Assembly: GCF_008801475.1 (NCBI RefSeq)
Contig: NZ_VZPP01000014.1
Location: forward strand, 1-64,000
Reading direction: 5' to 3'
Origin: Pseudomonas moorei
Lineage (GTDB): Bacteria > Pseudomonadota > Gammaproteobacteria > Pseudomonadales > Pseudomonadaceae
DNA length: 64,000 bases
Positions 51,370 to 61,152 of the stretch are shown here, in pieces. A program made the translations under genes and the position numbers. How positions within the stretch are numbered: the stretch's first letter is position 1; each line of letters opens with the position of its first letter. The notes under the pieces are model-generated. The model was not told the DNA's origin. It worked only from the letters and a program-made list of their open reading frames with translations, and did no database searches.

Positions 51370-52698
51370 TTGGATTGGCACACCCTGCTTACCCGCGAAC
51401 GCCTTGGAAAACCGCTGCACAGTCCGGAAGAACTCGGCCGCAGCCCTTTTCACAAGGACCATGACCGCATTATTTTTTCGGGAGCGTTTCGCCGCCTCGG
51501 GCGCAAGACCCAGGTTCACCCGGTCTCCAGCAACGATCATATCCACACACGGCTGACTCACTCCCTGGAAGTCAGTTGTGTCGGCCGTTCGCTGGGCATG
51601 CGTGTCGGCGAAACCATCCGCGGCGCCCTGCCCGACTGGTGTGAACCGAGTGACCTGGGAATGGTGGTGCAATCGGCCTGCCTGGCCCACGACATCGGCA
51701 ATCCACCGTTCGGGCACTCCGGCGAAGATGCAATTCGCCACTGGTTCCAGCAAGCCGCCGACCGTGGCTGGCTGGACGCAATGAGCGAAGCGCAACGTAA
51801 CGACTTCCTCAATTTCGAGGGCAACGCCCAGGGCTTTCGGGTACTGACGCAGCTTGAGTACCACCAGTTCGACGGCGGCACGCGGCTGACCTACGCCACC
51901 CTGGGCACTTATCTGAAGTACCCGTGGACGGCCAGGCACGCTGACTCGCTGGGATACAAAAAACACAAATTCGGTTGCTATCAAAGCGAACTGCCGCTGC
52001 TGGAGCAAATCGCTCATAAACTCGGCTTGCCGCAACTTGAGGAGCAACGCTGGGCGCGACATCCGCTGGTGTATCTGATGGAGGCGGCCGATGACATTTG
52101 CTATGCGCTGATCGATCTCGAAGACGGCCTGGAAATGGAGTTGCTGGAATACGCCGAAGTCGAGTCTCTGTTGCTGGACCTGGTGGGCGATGACCTGCCG
52201 GAAACCTATCGTCAACTCGGCCCGCAGGATTCGCGTCGGCGCAAACTGGCGATCCTGCGAGGCAAAGCCATCGAACATTTGACCAATGCCGCGGCCCGGG
52301 CCTTTGTCGAACAACAGGACGCGCTGCTGGCCGGCACCCTGCACGGCGACCTGGTAGAGCACATGCATGGCCCGGCGAAACGCTGCGTGCTGAACGCCAA
52401 GGACATGGCACGCAAGAAAATCTTCCAGGACAAACGCAAGACCCTGCACGAAATCGGCGCCTACACCACGCTGGAAATTCTGCTCAACGCTTTCTGCGGA
52501 GCAGCACTGGAGCAGCACAATGGGCGAACACCGTCCTTCAAGAGCCGTCGGGTTCTGGATCTGCTGGGCAATAGTGCACCCGATCCGCAGGGTTCCTTAC
52601 ACACATCGTTCCTGCGCATGATCGACTTCATCGCCGGCATGACCGATAGCTACGCCAGCGACATGGCCCTGGAAATGACCGGCCGCTCCAGTCACTGA
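51370..52698 (+). CDS. dgt: deoxyguanosinetriphosphate triphosphohydrolase-like protein
   Basis: 442 residues from TTG after GGAG. HD-domain motifs: H in SNDHIHTRLTHSLEV, HD in LAHDIGNPPFGHSGE, D in LMEAADDICYALIDLED. Hydrolyses dNTPs to nucleoside and tripolyphosphate. The hairpin at 52716-52738 follows. Confidence 0.9.
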   Translation: MDWHTLLTRERLGKPLHSPEELGRSPFHKDHDRIIFSGAFRRLGRKTQVHPVSSNDHIHTRLTHSLEVSCVGRSLGMRVGETIRGALPDWCEPSDLGMVVQSACLAHDIGNPPFGHSGEDAIRHWFQQAADRGWLDAMSEAQRNDFLNFEGNAQGFRVLTQLEYHQFDGGTRLTYATLGTYLKYPWTARHADSLGYKKHKFGCYQSELPLLEQIAHKLGLPQLEEQRWARHPLVYLMEAADDICYALIDLEDGLEMELLEYAEVESLLLDLVGDDLPETYRQLGPQDSRRRKLAILRGKAIEHLTNAAARAFVEQQDALLAGTLHGDLVEHMHGPAKRCVLNAKDMARKKIFQDKRKTLHEIGAYTTLEILLNAFCGAALEQHNGRTPSFKSRRVLDLLGNSAPDPQGSLHTSFLRMIDFIAGMTDSYASDMALEMTGRSSH

Positions 52699-52715
52699 CA
52701 AGACCCGGTTGATCA

Positions 52716-52738
52716 GCCATTACGCCATCCGTAATGGC
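52716..52738 (+). terminator. hairpin after dgt
   Basis: GCCATTACG-CCATC-CGTAATGGC, a perfect 9-bp stem, but without a downstream T-run; possible transcript end. Confidence 0.4.
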
Positions 52739-53351
52739 CGATTCACCCCGACAATCTCAACAGCGTTCAATGCCCGCTGAATTCCCCTACAGCTAATGTC
52801 GAGTGAGCTGATCGTTTTATCCGGCTTTCCCACGAAACAATCACATCCACTTTGTTCGATAAAAATAAGCGTGAATATTATGATCAAAGATAATCTGCGC
52901 ATCTTGCTGGTGGAGGATCATCCCTTTCAGCTAAGAGCAACTCAATGCCTGCTTGAAAGTTACGGCGTCATCTTTCATTAAAAATGAAACCGAAATCATT
53001 AAAAATAAAAATGAAACCTTTCATCCGGGCCACGATTTCCTCACCAACCGAGACGATCAGGTAGAGGCTATCGGCAACTGAAAATATCACCTCGACCATT
53101 GTGCTAATAACACCCCTGCTTTCTCGGTGAGGGTAGTTTTCGGTCGGTCACCACGGGCGGAAAACGGCCAGGAGCCGCGGTCAAGATTGATCTCGGCTGG
53201 GTTGGTGACGGTGTTATCGTCACGAGCGAAAATAGGGGCCAGTCAGGCGCCGCCCTCCGTGACCTGATGCGACAGCTTGTTGATTTTTCTCAAAGTTAGA
53301 GGCTCCAGATATCGTTTAATATCTGAAACGAACCAGAGAGTGGTGGCTGTA

Positions 53352-53483
53352 ATGCTAGAAGTGGGCCCGTGTACGCTGACGTGTCCAAATTGCGGCGCTG
53401 ATCTTCAGCCTGCCGTGCATCGGTTCACCTCGTTTAAAGATTTACTTAGATTGAAGTGTTTCGAATGCGGACTAGTGTCCTGA
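53352..53483 (+). CDS. small zinc-ribbon reading frame, probably truncated
   Basis: 43 codons: GPCTLTCPNCGADLQP and LRLKCFECGL hold two CxxC pairs spaced like a zinc ribbon. The stop is provided by sequence that appears to be the IS630 end (boundary at the TA 53474-53475), so this may be the N-terminal stub of a longer protein. Family not recognised; expression uncertain. Confidence 0.35.
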   Translation: MLEVGPCTLTCPNCGADLQPAVHRFTSFKDLLRLKCFECGLVS

Positions 53484-53699
53484 GCGGTTAATTCAATAAC
53501 TTATTTTTTATCGCTCCCAGCTTTGCTTTGTTTACAGAGCTAATGATGGATTCAGCCGTCTTGTTCCACTTGAAGGGCTTAGCCGAAAGGTCATTGTGGG
53601 CCTCGATAAATTGACGAATAGCCGCTTTCAGTTCGGCCACGCTGGTGAAGACACCCCGATGTTGGCGCCGACGCCGAATTGACCTACGTGCCGACGCAA
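53475..53699 (-). mobile_element. IS630-family transposase, C-terminal remnant
   Basis: Minus-strand frame with stop at 53488: HRGVFTSVAELKAAIRQFIE, then HNDLSAKPFKWNKTAESIIS and a basic tail, matching the end of IS630/Tc1-mariner-type DDE transposases. The rest of the transposase is absent. Outer sequence AGTGTCCTGAGCGG follows a TA, the IS630 target dinucleotide. Confidence 0.75.
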
Positions 53700-54349
53700 G
53701 ACTGACCCAACTCCAATCGGCAGAAATCCAGCATAGGAAATGGTTCGCGAGAAATCAGACTGGGTCAGTGGCATCTCGGTAACTGGGTCAATTCAGCGTC
53801 GACACCAACACCAATGCACAACCGGAAGAGATTCAACGCTGCAAACAAGCGGGGATGGATGACTGCCTGTTCAAACCGCTGACCCTGACCGCCTTGAGCC
53901 GTTGGGTTGAAGGCATGGAGCCTGCGGACCACGGCCCGGCCTTCAGTCTGGAAGGGTTTGAACTGATGACAGGAGGCAATCCGATATTGAACCGACGCCT
54001 GTTGAGCGAGCTGTTGAACAGCAACCGTCTGGACCGACAAGGTTTGCTGGGGCTGTCGAACTCCTCGGACCCGCAGGCATTTCTCGACATTGCGCACAAA
54101 ATCAAAGGCGCCGCCCGAATCGTTCAGGCCTCTCGATTGATCGACACCTGTGAGGTGCTCGAAACCGCTTGCCGAGACAATTTCCATCCAGAAAAAATAG
54201 CCGAATGCTGCAAAGCCATCGAACGCGCACTACTCGAATTGGACCGGGCATTGCTGCAACAACTTGGACAAAACGACGAAAGCAGAATGACAGAGCCTTA
54301 ACTATGCTTGGGCGCTGAGCAGTGTGTTAACCCTCATGGAGTGAACTGC

Positions 54350-57295
54350 ATGCCCAGCCCACTGCGCCCGGATCAACGGCGGTTTCCCCTGCATGTCCAT
54401 ATCAGTGTGATGTTCACGCTGCTATTGCTGCTGACCGGAGTGGTGCTGGGTATTTTCAACTATCGGCAAACCACGCAGATCATTCTTTCCAGCAGTGAAA
54501 AGCTGTTCAACCGTATCGAGCAGGATGTCCGCCAGGATCTACGGGCTACTTACGAGCCGATTCGTCACCTGTTGAGCCTGCTGGTGGACAACCCGGCGGC
54601 ACAGGGCGTGAACCTGGAGCAGCGCCTGGTCCTGCTCAAACCCTTCAGTCAGTCGCTCAAGGACAACTCCGATCTGGCATCGCTTTACCTGGGTTATGAC
54701 ACCGGTGACTTCTTCATGGTGCGCCCGCTGCGCACCCCTCAGTTGAAAGCGCTGCTCAAAGCCCCGGAAACAGCGGCCTATCAGGTATGGAGCATCGAAC
54801 ATGACCGCCAGGGCCTGACCCATTCCCAATCGCTGTTTTTCGATCAGACCCTGACCCTCATCAGTCGTCATGACTATCCGGCCGACACCTACGATCCACG
54901 AAGCCGTGCCTGGTTTTCCAGCGCCAGCCGCGACAGCGACCAGATCACCACCGAGCCCTACGTCTTTTTCTCTACCCACAACGTCGGCACCACCCTGGCC
55001 CGTCGCAGCGGCGAGCATGCCGTGATGGGTGCCGACCTGACCCTGGAAGAACTCAGCGCCACGCTGGCCAAACACGTGGTGACGCCAGCCACCGAAATCG
55101 TGCTATTCGATGCCGCGGGCAATGCTGTCGCGTATCCCGACAGCGGCCGACTGATCGTCGATGATCAAACCGCCCGCCTGATCAAGGCCGCCGACCTGAG
55201 CCCCAGTCTTGGTGAACTGCTCAATCGCCCGCCGGAAGGCAACCGCCTGAGTGCCAGCGGTCGCCAATGGATCGTGGCCCGCAGCAGCATGCAGGAGGGC
55301 GGCCCGCAAGGGCTGCAACTGGCGCTACTGGTCCCCGAAGATGAACTGCTCGCCGATGCCTATCGAATGCGCTGGCAAGGGGCGCTGATTACCCTCGCGA
55401 CGCTGCTGTTGTGCATTCCACTCGGCTGGCTGACGTCGAGGGTCCTGGTCAAACCCTTGCGTGCGCTGGTAAAGGAGGCGGATGCAATTCGCAGTTTCAA
55501 TTTCAACTTTCCCGTTACCCGCCGTTCTCCGGTGCTGGAAGTCGACCAACTGAGCGTATCGATGGCGCGCATGAAAGAGACCCTGGCGAGTTTCTTCCAG
55601 ATCACCGACAGCCTGAGCGCCGAAACCCGTTTCGCCCCCCTGCTGGAACAGGTGCTGTTTGAAACTCTGAAGATCGGCCAGGCCCAGGCCGGCCTGATTT
55701 ACCTTCGCGAAGGCGATGGTGATTGCATGGAGCCCATGGGGCTGGTCATCAATGACACCTCTGAAACGCCATCATCCTTCGATATCCGCGGGCATGAACT
55801 TCAAGATCCACAGAGCCCAGCCTGGCTAAAGCAGCTGTCGAATGCCGACAACGTTGTCACCCATCTTGGCTTCGAGGAGGCTGGGGATTTGCAGAAGGTG
55901 TTGCTCGCTCTGAACTGCCCTCGCGTTCATTTGATCGGCATCCGCTTGCACAATCGGCATAACGAAACCGTGGGCTTGCTGGTGTTTCTGTTGGCCGATA
56001 GTGGCAACCAGAGCGACCTGGAAAAACTCCGCCCCGACCGCATTGCGTTTCTACAGGCTGTATCCGGTGCCGCTGCGGTGAGTATCGAAAGCCAGCGCCT
56101 GCAAGCCCGACAAAAACAGTTGCTGGACGCCTTCATCAAACTGCTGGCCGGCGCGATCGACGCCAAGAGCCCCTATACGGGAGGGCATTGCCAACGCGTC
56201 CCGGCCCTGACATTGATGCTCGCCCAAGCGGCTGCGGCCAGTCAGGACCCGGCTTTCAGCGGTTATCGACCCACCGAGGATGAATGGGAAGCGTTGCACA
56301 TCGCTGCCTGGCTGCACGACTGCGGCAAGGTCACCACCCCTGAGTATGTCGTCGATAAAGCCACGAAGCTGGAAACCCTGAACGACCGCATCCACGAAAT
56401 CCGCACCCGTTTCGAAGTGCTCAAGCGCGATGCCTGGATCAGCTATTGGCAAGCCCTTGCCGAAGGTGGTGACGAGCAACATCTGGCGCAACTGCGCCAT
56501 GCCACGCTGGCGGAGCTGGATGATGATTTCGCGTTCATTGCCCGCTGCAATCTCGGCGGCGAGGCCATGGCTGACGCTGACCTGAAACGCCTGCGCAGCA
56601 TCGGCCAACGCACCTGGACACGAACCCTGGATGACCGATTGGGGGTTTCCTGGGAAGAGAGCCGGCGCCAGGCACGCACGCCAGCACCAACGCTGCCGGT
56701 CAGCGAATCGCTGCTGGCAGACAAACCCGAACATCTGTTCGAGCGAATCGAGTCCGAACTGATTTCACCGGACAACCCATGGGGCTTCAAACTCGATGTG
56801 CCACGCTACAAATACAACCGTGGCGAGCTGTACAACCTGAGCATTGCCCGAGGCACCCTGACGAACGAAGAGCGCTTCATCATCAATCATCACATGGTGC
56901 AGACAATCCTGATGCTCAATCACCTGCCCTTCCCCAGTCACCTGCGCACCGTCCCGGAAATTGCCGGTGGCCATCACGAAAAAATGGATGGCACCGGTTA
57001 TCCAAAACGCTTGAAGCGCGAAGAGATGAGCCTGCCAGCCAGAATGATGGCGATAGCCGATATTTTCGAGGCGCTAACCGCTGCTGACCGCCCCTACAAG
57101 AAAGCCAAGACCTTGAGCGAGGCGCTGGGCATCATGGCCAACATGTGCCGGGACGCCCACATCGATCCCGAGTTGTTCGGGTTGTTCATCAACGCCCACA
57201 TTTACTTGCAGTACGCCGAGCGCTTCCTCGATCCCCGGCAGATCGATGCGGTGGACCCGTCAGGCCTGCTGATCAAGGCTGGCCTGCGGGCTTGA
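54350..57295 (+). CDS. Cache-HAMP-GAF-HD-GYP protein, c-di-GMP phosphodiesterase
   Basis: 981 residues. Membrane helix (about 17-37), large periplasmic Cache domain (about 40-330; DPRSRAWFSSA), second helix (about 345-365), HAMP, GAF (about 430-600), then HD-GYP. The HD pair is in AAWLHDCGKVTTPE, and HHEKMDGTGYP carries the GYP motif; an insertion of roughly 150 residues separates the two halves. Expected to hydrolyse c-di-GMP to GMP. Start at ATG 54350 with GGAG nine bases before. It follows the broken REC-HPt gene, its probable former operon partner. Confidence 0.87.
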   Translation: MPSPLRPDQRRFPLHVHISVMFTLLLLLTGVVLGIFNYRQTTQIILSSSEKLFNRIEQDVRQDLRATYEPIRHLLSLLVDNPAAQGVNLEQRLVLLKPFSQSLKDNSDLASLYLGYDTGDFFMVRPLRTPQLKALLKAPETAAYQVWSIEHDRQGLTHSQSLFFDQTLTLISRHDYPADTYDPRSRAWFSSASRDSDQITTEPYVFFSTHNVGTTLARRSGEHAVMGADLTLEELSATLAKHVVTPATEIVLFDAAGNAVAYPDSGRLIVDDQTARLIKAADLSPSLGELLNRPPEGNRLSASGRQWIVARSSMQEGGPQGLQLALLVPEDELLADAYRMRWQGALITLATLLLCIPLGWLTSRVLVKPLRALVKEADAIRSFNFNFPVTRRSPVLEVDQLSVSMARMKETLASFFQITDSLSAETRFAPLLEQVLFETLKIGQAQAGLIYLREGDGDCMEPMGLVINDTSETPSSFDIRGHELQDPQSPAWLKQLSNADNVVTHLGFEEAGDLQKVLLALNCPRVHLIGIRLHNRHNETVGLLVFLLADSGNQSDLEKLRPDRIAFLQAVSGAAAVSIESQRLQARQKQLLDAFIKLLAGAIDAKSPYTGGHCQRVPALTLMLAQAAAASQDPAFSGYRPTEDEWEALHIAAWLHDCGKVTTPEYVVDKATKLETLNDRIHEIRTRFEVLKRDAWISYWQALAEGGDEQHLAQLRHATLAELDDDFAFIARCNLGGEAMADADLKRLRSIGQRTWTRTLDDRLGVSWEESRRQARTPAPTLPVSESLLADKPEHLFERIESELISPDNPWGFKLDVPRYKYNRGELYNLSIARGTLTNEERFIINHHMVQTILMLNHLPFPSHLRTVPEIAGGHHEKMDGTGYPKRLKREEMSLPARMMAIADIFEALTAADRPYKKAKTLSEALGIMANMCRDAHIDPELFGLFINAHIYLQYAERFLDPRQIDAVDPSGLLIKAGLRA

Positions 57296-57778
57296 TCAGC
57301 AATCGGTCAGGCGCAGGAAAATCGCTGCCAGTTGCTCGATGCCGGCCTGATCCTGTGTGGTGAAACGCGCCAGTTTCGGGCTGTCGAGGTCCAGCACGCC
57401 GATCAAGCGTCCGTCCTTGACCAACGGCACCACCAGTTCGCTGTTCGACGCACTGTCGCAGGCGATATGTCCCGGGAATGCATGCACGTCTTCGACCAAT
57501 TGCGTTTGCAAAGTCGCCGCCGCCGTCCCGCAAACACCGCGTCCGAACGGAATCCGCACGCAAGCGATCTGCCCCTGAAACGGGCCGAGCACCAGCTCTT
57601 CATTGCGATTGAGGTAGAAACCGGCCCAGTTCAGATCGTCGAGCTGATTGAACAGGAATGCCGAAAACTGCGCGGCGTTGGCGATGAAGTCCCGTTCGTC
57701 CGCCAACAAGGATTCAAGCTGCGCATGCAGCATGCCGTAACCTTCGAGGCCCTGGCCGCTCTGCTGTAAATCGATCAT
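57296..57778 (-). CDS. msrC: free methionine-(R)-sulfoxide reductase, GAF type
   Basis: 160 residues starting MIDLQQSGQG. GAF fold with the three conserved cysteines of fRMsr: two in IACVRIPFGRGVCGTAA and one in HIACDSASNSE. It reduces free Met-R-O using thioredoxin. ATGA overlap with the DUF815 ATPase gene; stop abuts the convergent HD-GYP gene. Confidence 0.87.
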   Translation of the reverse strand: MIDLQQSGQGLEGYGMLHAQLESLLADERDFIANAAQFSAFLFNQLDDLNWAGFYLNRNEELVLGPFQGQIACVRIPFGRGVCGTAAATLQTQLVEDVHAFPGHIACDSASNSELVVPLVKDGRLIGVLDLDSPKLARFTTQDQAGIEQLAAIFLRLTDC

Positions 57779-58665
57779 GCCTTGTGCTCCAACAGTTTCA
57801 GCCCGACCCAATAGCGGGCAAATTGATACGCGCAACGTCCGTTGCGATTGCCGCGCCCGGTGGCCCAACGCACTGCGAGGATGTCCAACTGCTCATCGCG
57901 CTGCCACTTGAGGCCGGCCTTGTCGGCCAACTGGCCGATCCAATGCTCGACCACATTGAGGAAGTGCTCCTGGGTAAACGGGTAAAACGACAGCCAAAGC
58001 CCGAAGCGATCCGACAGGGCAATCTTGTCCTCCACCGCCTCGCTCGGATGCAGCTCGCCGTCGACCCGCTTCCAGTTTTCGTTATCGCTTTCCTTTTCCG
58101 GCACCAGGTGGCGACGGTTGGAGGTGGCGTAAAGCAAAACGTTATCCGGCGCTTGCTCGAGCGAACCGTCGAGTACGCTCTTGAGCACGCGATAATCGCC
58201 TTCGCCCGACTCGAACGACAGGTCATCGCAGAACAACACGAAACGTTGCGGCAGCTTGGCAATCTGTTCAACCACCCGAGGCAGATCCGCCAGATGATCG
58301 CGTTCGATTTCGATCAGGCGCAAACCGGTCTTGGCGTGTTCGGCCAGCAGAGCGCGGACCAGCGACGATTTACCGGTGCCGCGCGAACCCCAGAGCAGCG
58401 CGTGGTTGGCCGGCATGCCATCGAGGAACTGCCGGGTATTGCGCCCCAGTTGCTCCACCTGCCGATCGACGCCGATCAGGTCGGACAGACGCATGTCGAG
58501 ACTGACTTCCAGGGGCAACAGAAAGCCGCTGCGCCCCTCACGCTGCCAGCGAGCCGCCAGGCTCTGAGTCCAGTCGATGGCTTGCCGAGGGGCAGGCAAC
58601 AGCGGCTCGATGCGCGCCAGAACGGCGTCGGCGCGTTCAAGAAAAGCATTCAATCGGGAATCCAC
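57775..58665 (-). CDS. DUF815-type AAA+ ATP-binding protein
   Basis: 296 residues from a GTG (VDSRLNAFL) six bases after AGGAG. Walker A in LLWGSRGTGKSSLVRALL, Walker B in FVLFCDDLSFE, sensor-1 in VLLYATSNRRH. The family is widespread and of unknown function, possibly a chaperone-like ATPase. Co-transcribed with msrC. Confidence 0.85.
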   Translation of the reverse strand: MDSRLNAFLERADAVLARIEPLLPAPRQAIDWTQSLAARWQREGRSGFLLPLEVSLDMRLSDLIGVDRQVEQLGRNTRQFLDGMPANHALLWGSRGTGKSSLVRALLAEHAKTGLRLIEIERDHLADLPRVVEQIAKLPQRFVLFCDDLSFESGEGDYRVLKSVLDGSLEQAPDNVLLYATSNRRHLVPEKESDNENWKRVDGELHPSEAVEDKIALSDRFGLWLSFYPFTQEHFLNVVEHWIGQLADKAGLKWQRDEQLDILAVRWATGRGNRNGRCAYQFARYWVGLKLLEHKA

Positions 58666-58830
58666 GTCTTCTCCTCGAGCACATTCACAGTAATGATGGC
58701 GATACAGCGACAATGCAAGGCGGTAGATGAGCATCAGCCCCTTGTGCAAAGGGCTCGCGAGCACATCGGTATCCATGCATGATCGGCTATGCTTGAGCAG
58801 CGAAGGGAAATGGAAGTGGTTCAACACCCC

Positions 58831-61152
58831 ATGGATATCAAGTTCACCAACCGCCTGTCTTACAAGCAGGCGCGCGTTACCGTGCTGGTCGGTTTAATCC
58901 TGGGCATGCTGCTCAGCCTGCTACAGATTGGCATCGATTATGCCAGTGAAGACGCTTCCATCAACCGGGAAATACAGTCTTTACTGCAAATCAGCCACAA
59001 CCCTGCCTCACGTATCGCTTACAACATCGACGCCGAACTTGCCCAGGAACTGACCCTGGGCCTGCTGCGCTCGCCTGCGATCATCGGCGCGAAACTGGTC
59101 GACAACAATGGCAATGTGCTGGCGGACGTCAAACGCCCGGGCCTGCAAAGTGGCTATCGCCTGCTGAGCGACTTCCTGTTCGGTGCCGACCGCCAGTTCG
59201 AAGATCGCTTGTACCTGGATCACTTGCCGAACGAATCCCTCGGCACTTTGCGACTGGATGTCGATACCTACTCCTTCGGCTACCGCTTCCTGCGTCGAGC
59301 CGAAGTGACCCTGCTCAACGGTTTCGCCCGCAGCCTGATCCTGACGGGTATTTTGCTGGCGCTGTTCTACGTGATGCTGACCAAACCCTTGGTGCGCCTC
59401 ATTCGCGAACTCAGCGGCCGCGACTCTCGCAGCATGGAGTCGAGTTCACTGGAATGCCCGGCGGGGCACGCCGCCGATGAAATCGGAGTGCTGGTAAAAG
59501 TGGCCAATCAGCAATTCGAGAACGTCGAGACTGAAATCCAGCAGCGGCGCAACGCCGAAAATCGCCTGACCGACTATCTCGGTCAACTGGAAAACATCGT
59601 TTCGGCCCGCACCGCGGAACTCAAGGCGATCAACGCCCGGCTCAGCCAATCCAACCAGGAACTGGAAACCGCTCGCAGCACAGCCCTGGACATGGCTGAA
59701 GCACGCTCGGTGTTCCTGGCCAACATGAGTCATGAAATTCGCACTCCCCTTAATGGCCTGCTGGGGATGATCGCGCTGTCCCTCGACGGCCCGCTCAATC
59801 CAGAGCAGCAGCAACAACTGTCCATCGCCCACGACTCGGGCAAAGTGCTGGTGGAATTGCTCAACGATATTTTGGATCTGTCGAAGTTCGATGCCGGCCA
59901 GCTCGAGCTCGAACACATCCCGTTCGACCTCGGCTCGTTGATCGAAGACACCGCCAACCTGCTGTCACAGAACGCTGCGCCGAGTGTCGAATTGACGTGC
60001 CTGATCGATCCGCACTTTCCGGCGCTGGTCCTCGGCGATCCGACCCGAGTCCGGCAAATCGTCAGCAACCTGCTGTCCAATGCCCTCAAATTCACCCGGT
60101 TCGGACGGGTCGATGTGCGCCTGTCGACCTTCGGCGACGGCGTCCGAATCGAGGTCTGTGACACGGGCATAGGCATCCCGCAGGACGCCCAGGTGAAAAT
60201 TTTCCAGCCCTTCACCCAGGCCGGTGCTGGCATTACCCGGCAGTTCGGCGGCACCGGATTGGGGTTGGCCCTGACCTACAACCTCTGCGAAGCCATGCAG
60301 GGGCGCCTCACCATCAGCTCCGAAGCGGGTTTCGGCAGCCAGTTCTGCGCGGAACTGCCGCTACCCCGACACACCCGGGCACTGGCTGCGCCTTCGCTGC
60401 AAGGCAAAATTATCGCGATCACCGCAGCCAGCAGCGGGTTGGCGGAATTGCTCGGCAACTTGTTGCCAGGCTGGGGACTTGAGTATCTACAGCTCTCCAT
60501 CGATGACCCACTGATCGGTCTGGCACCCGACGTGCTGATTACCGATTGCCCCGAATGCCTGTTCAGCCTGCGCCCTACCTTCACCGCGCCGATTCTGCTG
60601 GTGACCGCTTACGGCAGCTTCATGCCCGGCGAACAGGTCAGCGCCCTCGCCCCGCTGCAGCAACAGGCACGCCCCTTGGCACGCAACGCGCTGTACCAGA
60701 CCTTGCGACGCATCCTGCAACCGGATGGCGGCCCGCTCAGCGACACCCGGATCGACATTCACTCACCGCAGCGACGTGGACGGGTGCTGCTGGTGGAGGA
60801 CAATCCGGTCAACCAACTGGTGGCCAAAGGCATGCTCGGGAAACTCGGCTGCGATGTCACTGTCGCTGCGCACGGTGCGGAGGCGCTGGATCAGCTGGAA
60901 TTCAAGGAGTTCGATCTGGTGCTGATGGACTGCAACATGCCGGTGATGGATGGCTATGAGGCCAGCCGGCAAATCCGCCGTAGCGGGCGCTGGCCACAGT
61001 TGCCCATCGTCGCCCTGACCGCCAACGCCATGTCCGAAGAACGCGAACGATGCCGTGCAGCGGGCATGAACGACTACCTGGCCAAACCCTTTCGCCGGGA
61101 AGAGCTGGCCGCTCTGCTGGACGTGTGGATTCCCGTTATGACAGCGCCTTGA
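58831..61152 (+). CDS. sagS: hybrid sensor histidine kinase, SagS-like
   Basis: 773 residues starting MDIKFTNRLS (homologous start; in-frame ATG 58810 lacks spacing). Two membrane helices around a periplasmic sensor (NIDAELAQELTLGLL), HAMP-like region, coiled coil, HisKA with His in ANMSHEIRTPLNGLLG, HATPase (GTGLGLAL), a degenerate receiver lacking the Asp, and a C-terminal receiver with Asp in LVLMDCNMPVMDG. SagS of P. aeruginosa governs the switch to biofilm growth and antibiotic tolerance; the assignment is by domain layout and by the same neighbours (ospR, gpx, msrB). Confidence 0.82.
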   Translation: MDIKFTNRLSYKQARVTVLVGLILGMLLSLLQIGIDYASEDASINREIQSLLQISHNPASRIAYNIDAELAQELTLGLLRSPAIIGAKLVDNNGNVLADVKRPGLQSGYRLLSDFLFGADRQFEDRLYLDHLPNESLGTLRLDVDTYSFGYRFLRRAEVTLLNGFARSLILTGILLALFYVMLTKPLVRLIRELSGRDSRSMESSSLECPAGHAADEIGVLVKVANQQFENVETEIQQRRNAENRLTDYLGQLENIVSARTAELKAINARLSQSNQELETARSTALDMAEARSVFLANMSHEIRTPLNGLLGMIALSLDGPLNPEQQQQLSIAHDSGKVLVELLNDILDLSKFDAGQLELEHIPFDLGSLIEDTANLLSQNAAPSVELTCLIDPHFPALVLGDPTRVRQIVSNLLSNALKFTRFGRVDVRLSTFGDGVRIEVCDTGIGIPQDAQVKIFQPFTQAGAGITRQFGGTGLGLALTYNLCEAMQGRLTISSEAGFGSQFCAELPLPRHTRALAAPSLQGKIIAITAASSGLAELLGNLLPGWGLEYLQLSIDDPLIGLAPDVLITDCPECLFSLRPTFTAPILLVTAYGSFMPGEQVSALAPLQQQARPLARNALYQTLRRILQPDGGPLSDTRIDIHSPQRRGRVLLVEDNPVNQLVAKGMLGKLGCDVTVAAHGAEALDQLEFKEFDLVLMDCNMPVMDGYEASRQIRRSGRWPQLPIVALTANAMSEERERCRAAGMNDYLAKPFRREELAALLDVWIPVMTAP

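Larger units (their letters stand above)
52975..53797. mobile_element. mosaic of mobile-element remnants in the REC-HPt gene
   Basis: About 820 bp of lower-GC, largely non-coding DNA. It contains AT-rich repeats with TTTCAT/ATGAAA inverted arms (52972-53023), a truncated zinc-ribbon reading frame, the 3' end of an IS630 transposase, and ACTGACCCA (53701-53709) / TGGGTCAGT (53761-53769) inverted repeats with a third variant TGGGTCAAT at 53784. Base composition and codon use differ from both flanks. Confidence 0.65.
52880..54301 (+). pseudogene. REC-HPt response regulator, disrupted by insertion/deletion
   Basis: Two parts of one gene flank foreign DNA. 52880-52974 encodes the start of a receiver (ILLVEDHPFQLRATQCLLES); its frame ends at a TAA at 52979. 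From about 53798 the same type of frame resumes with the end of a receiver (QRCKQAGMDDCLFKPLTL) followed by an HPt domain with the active His in IAHKIKGAARIV, ending at 54301. About 55 receiver residues, including the phospho-Asp, are missing. An internal ATG at 53855 could still give a 148-residue HPt fragment. The gene lies directly before the HD-GYP receptor gene. Confidence 0.75.
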
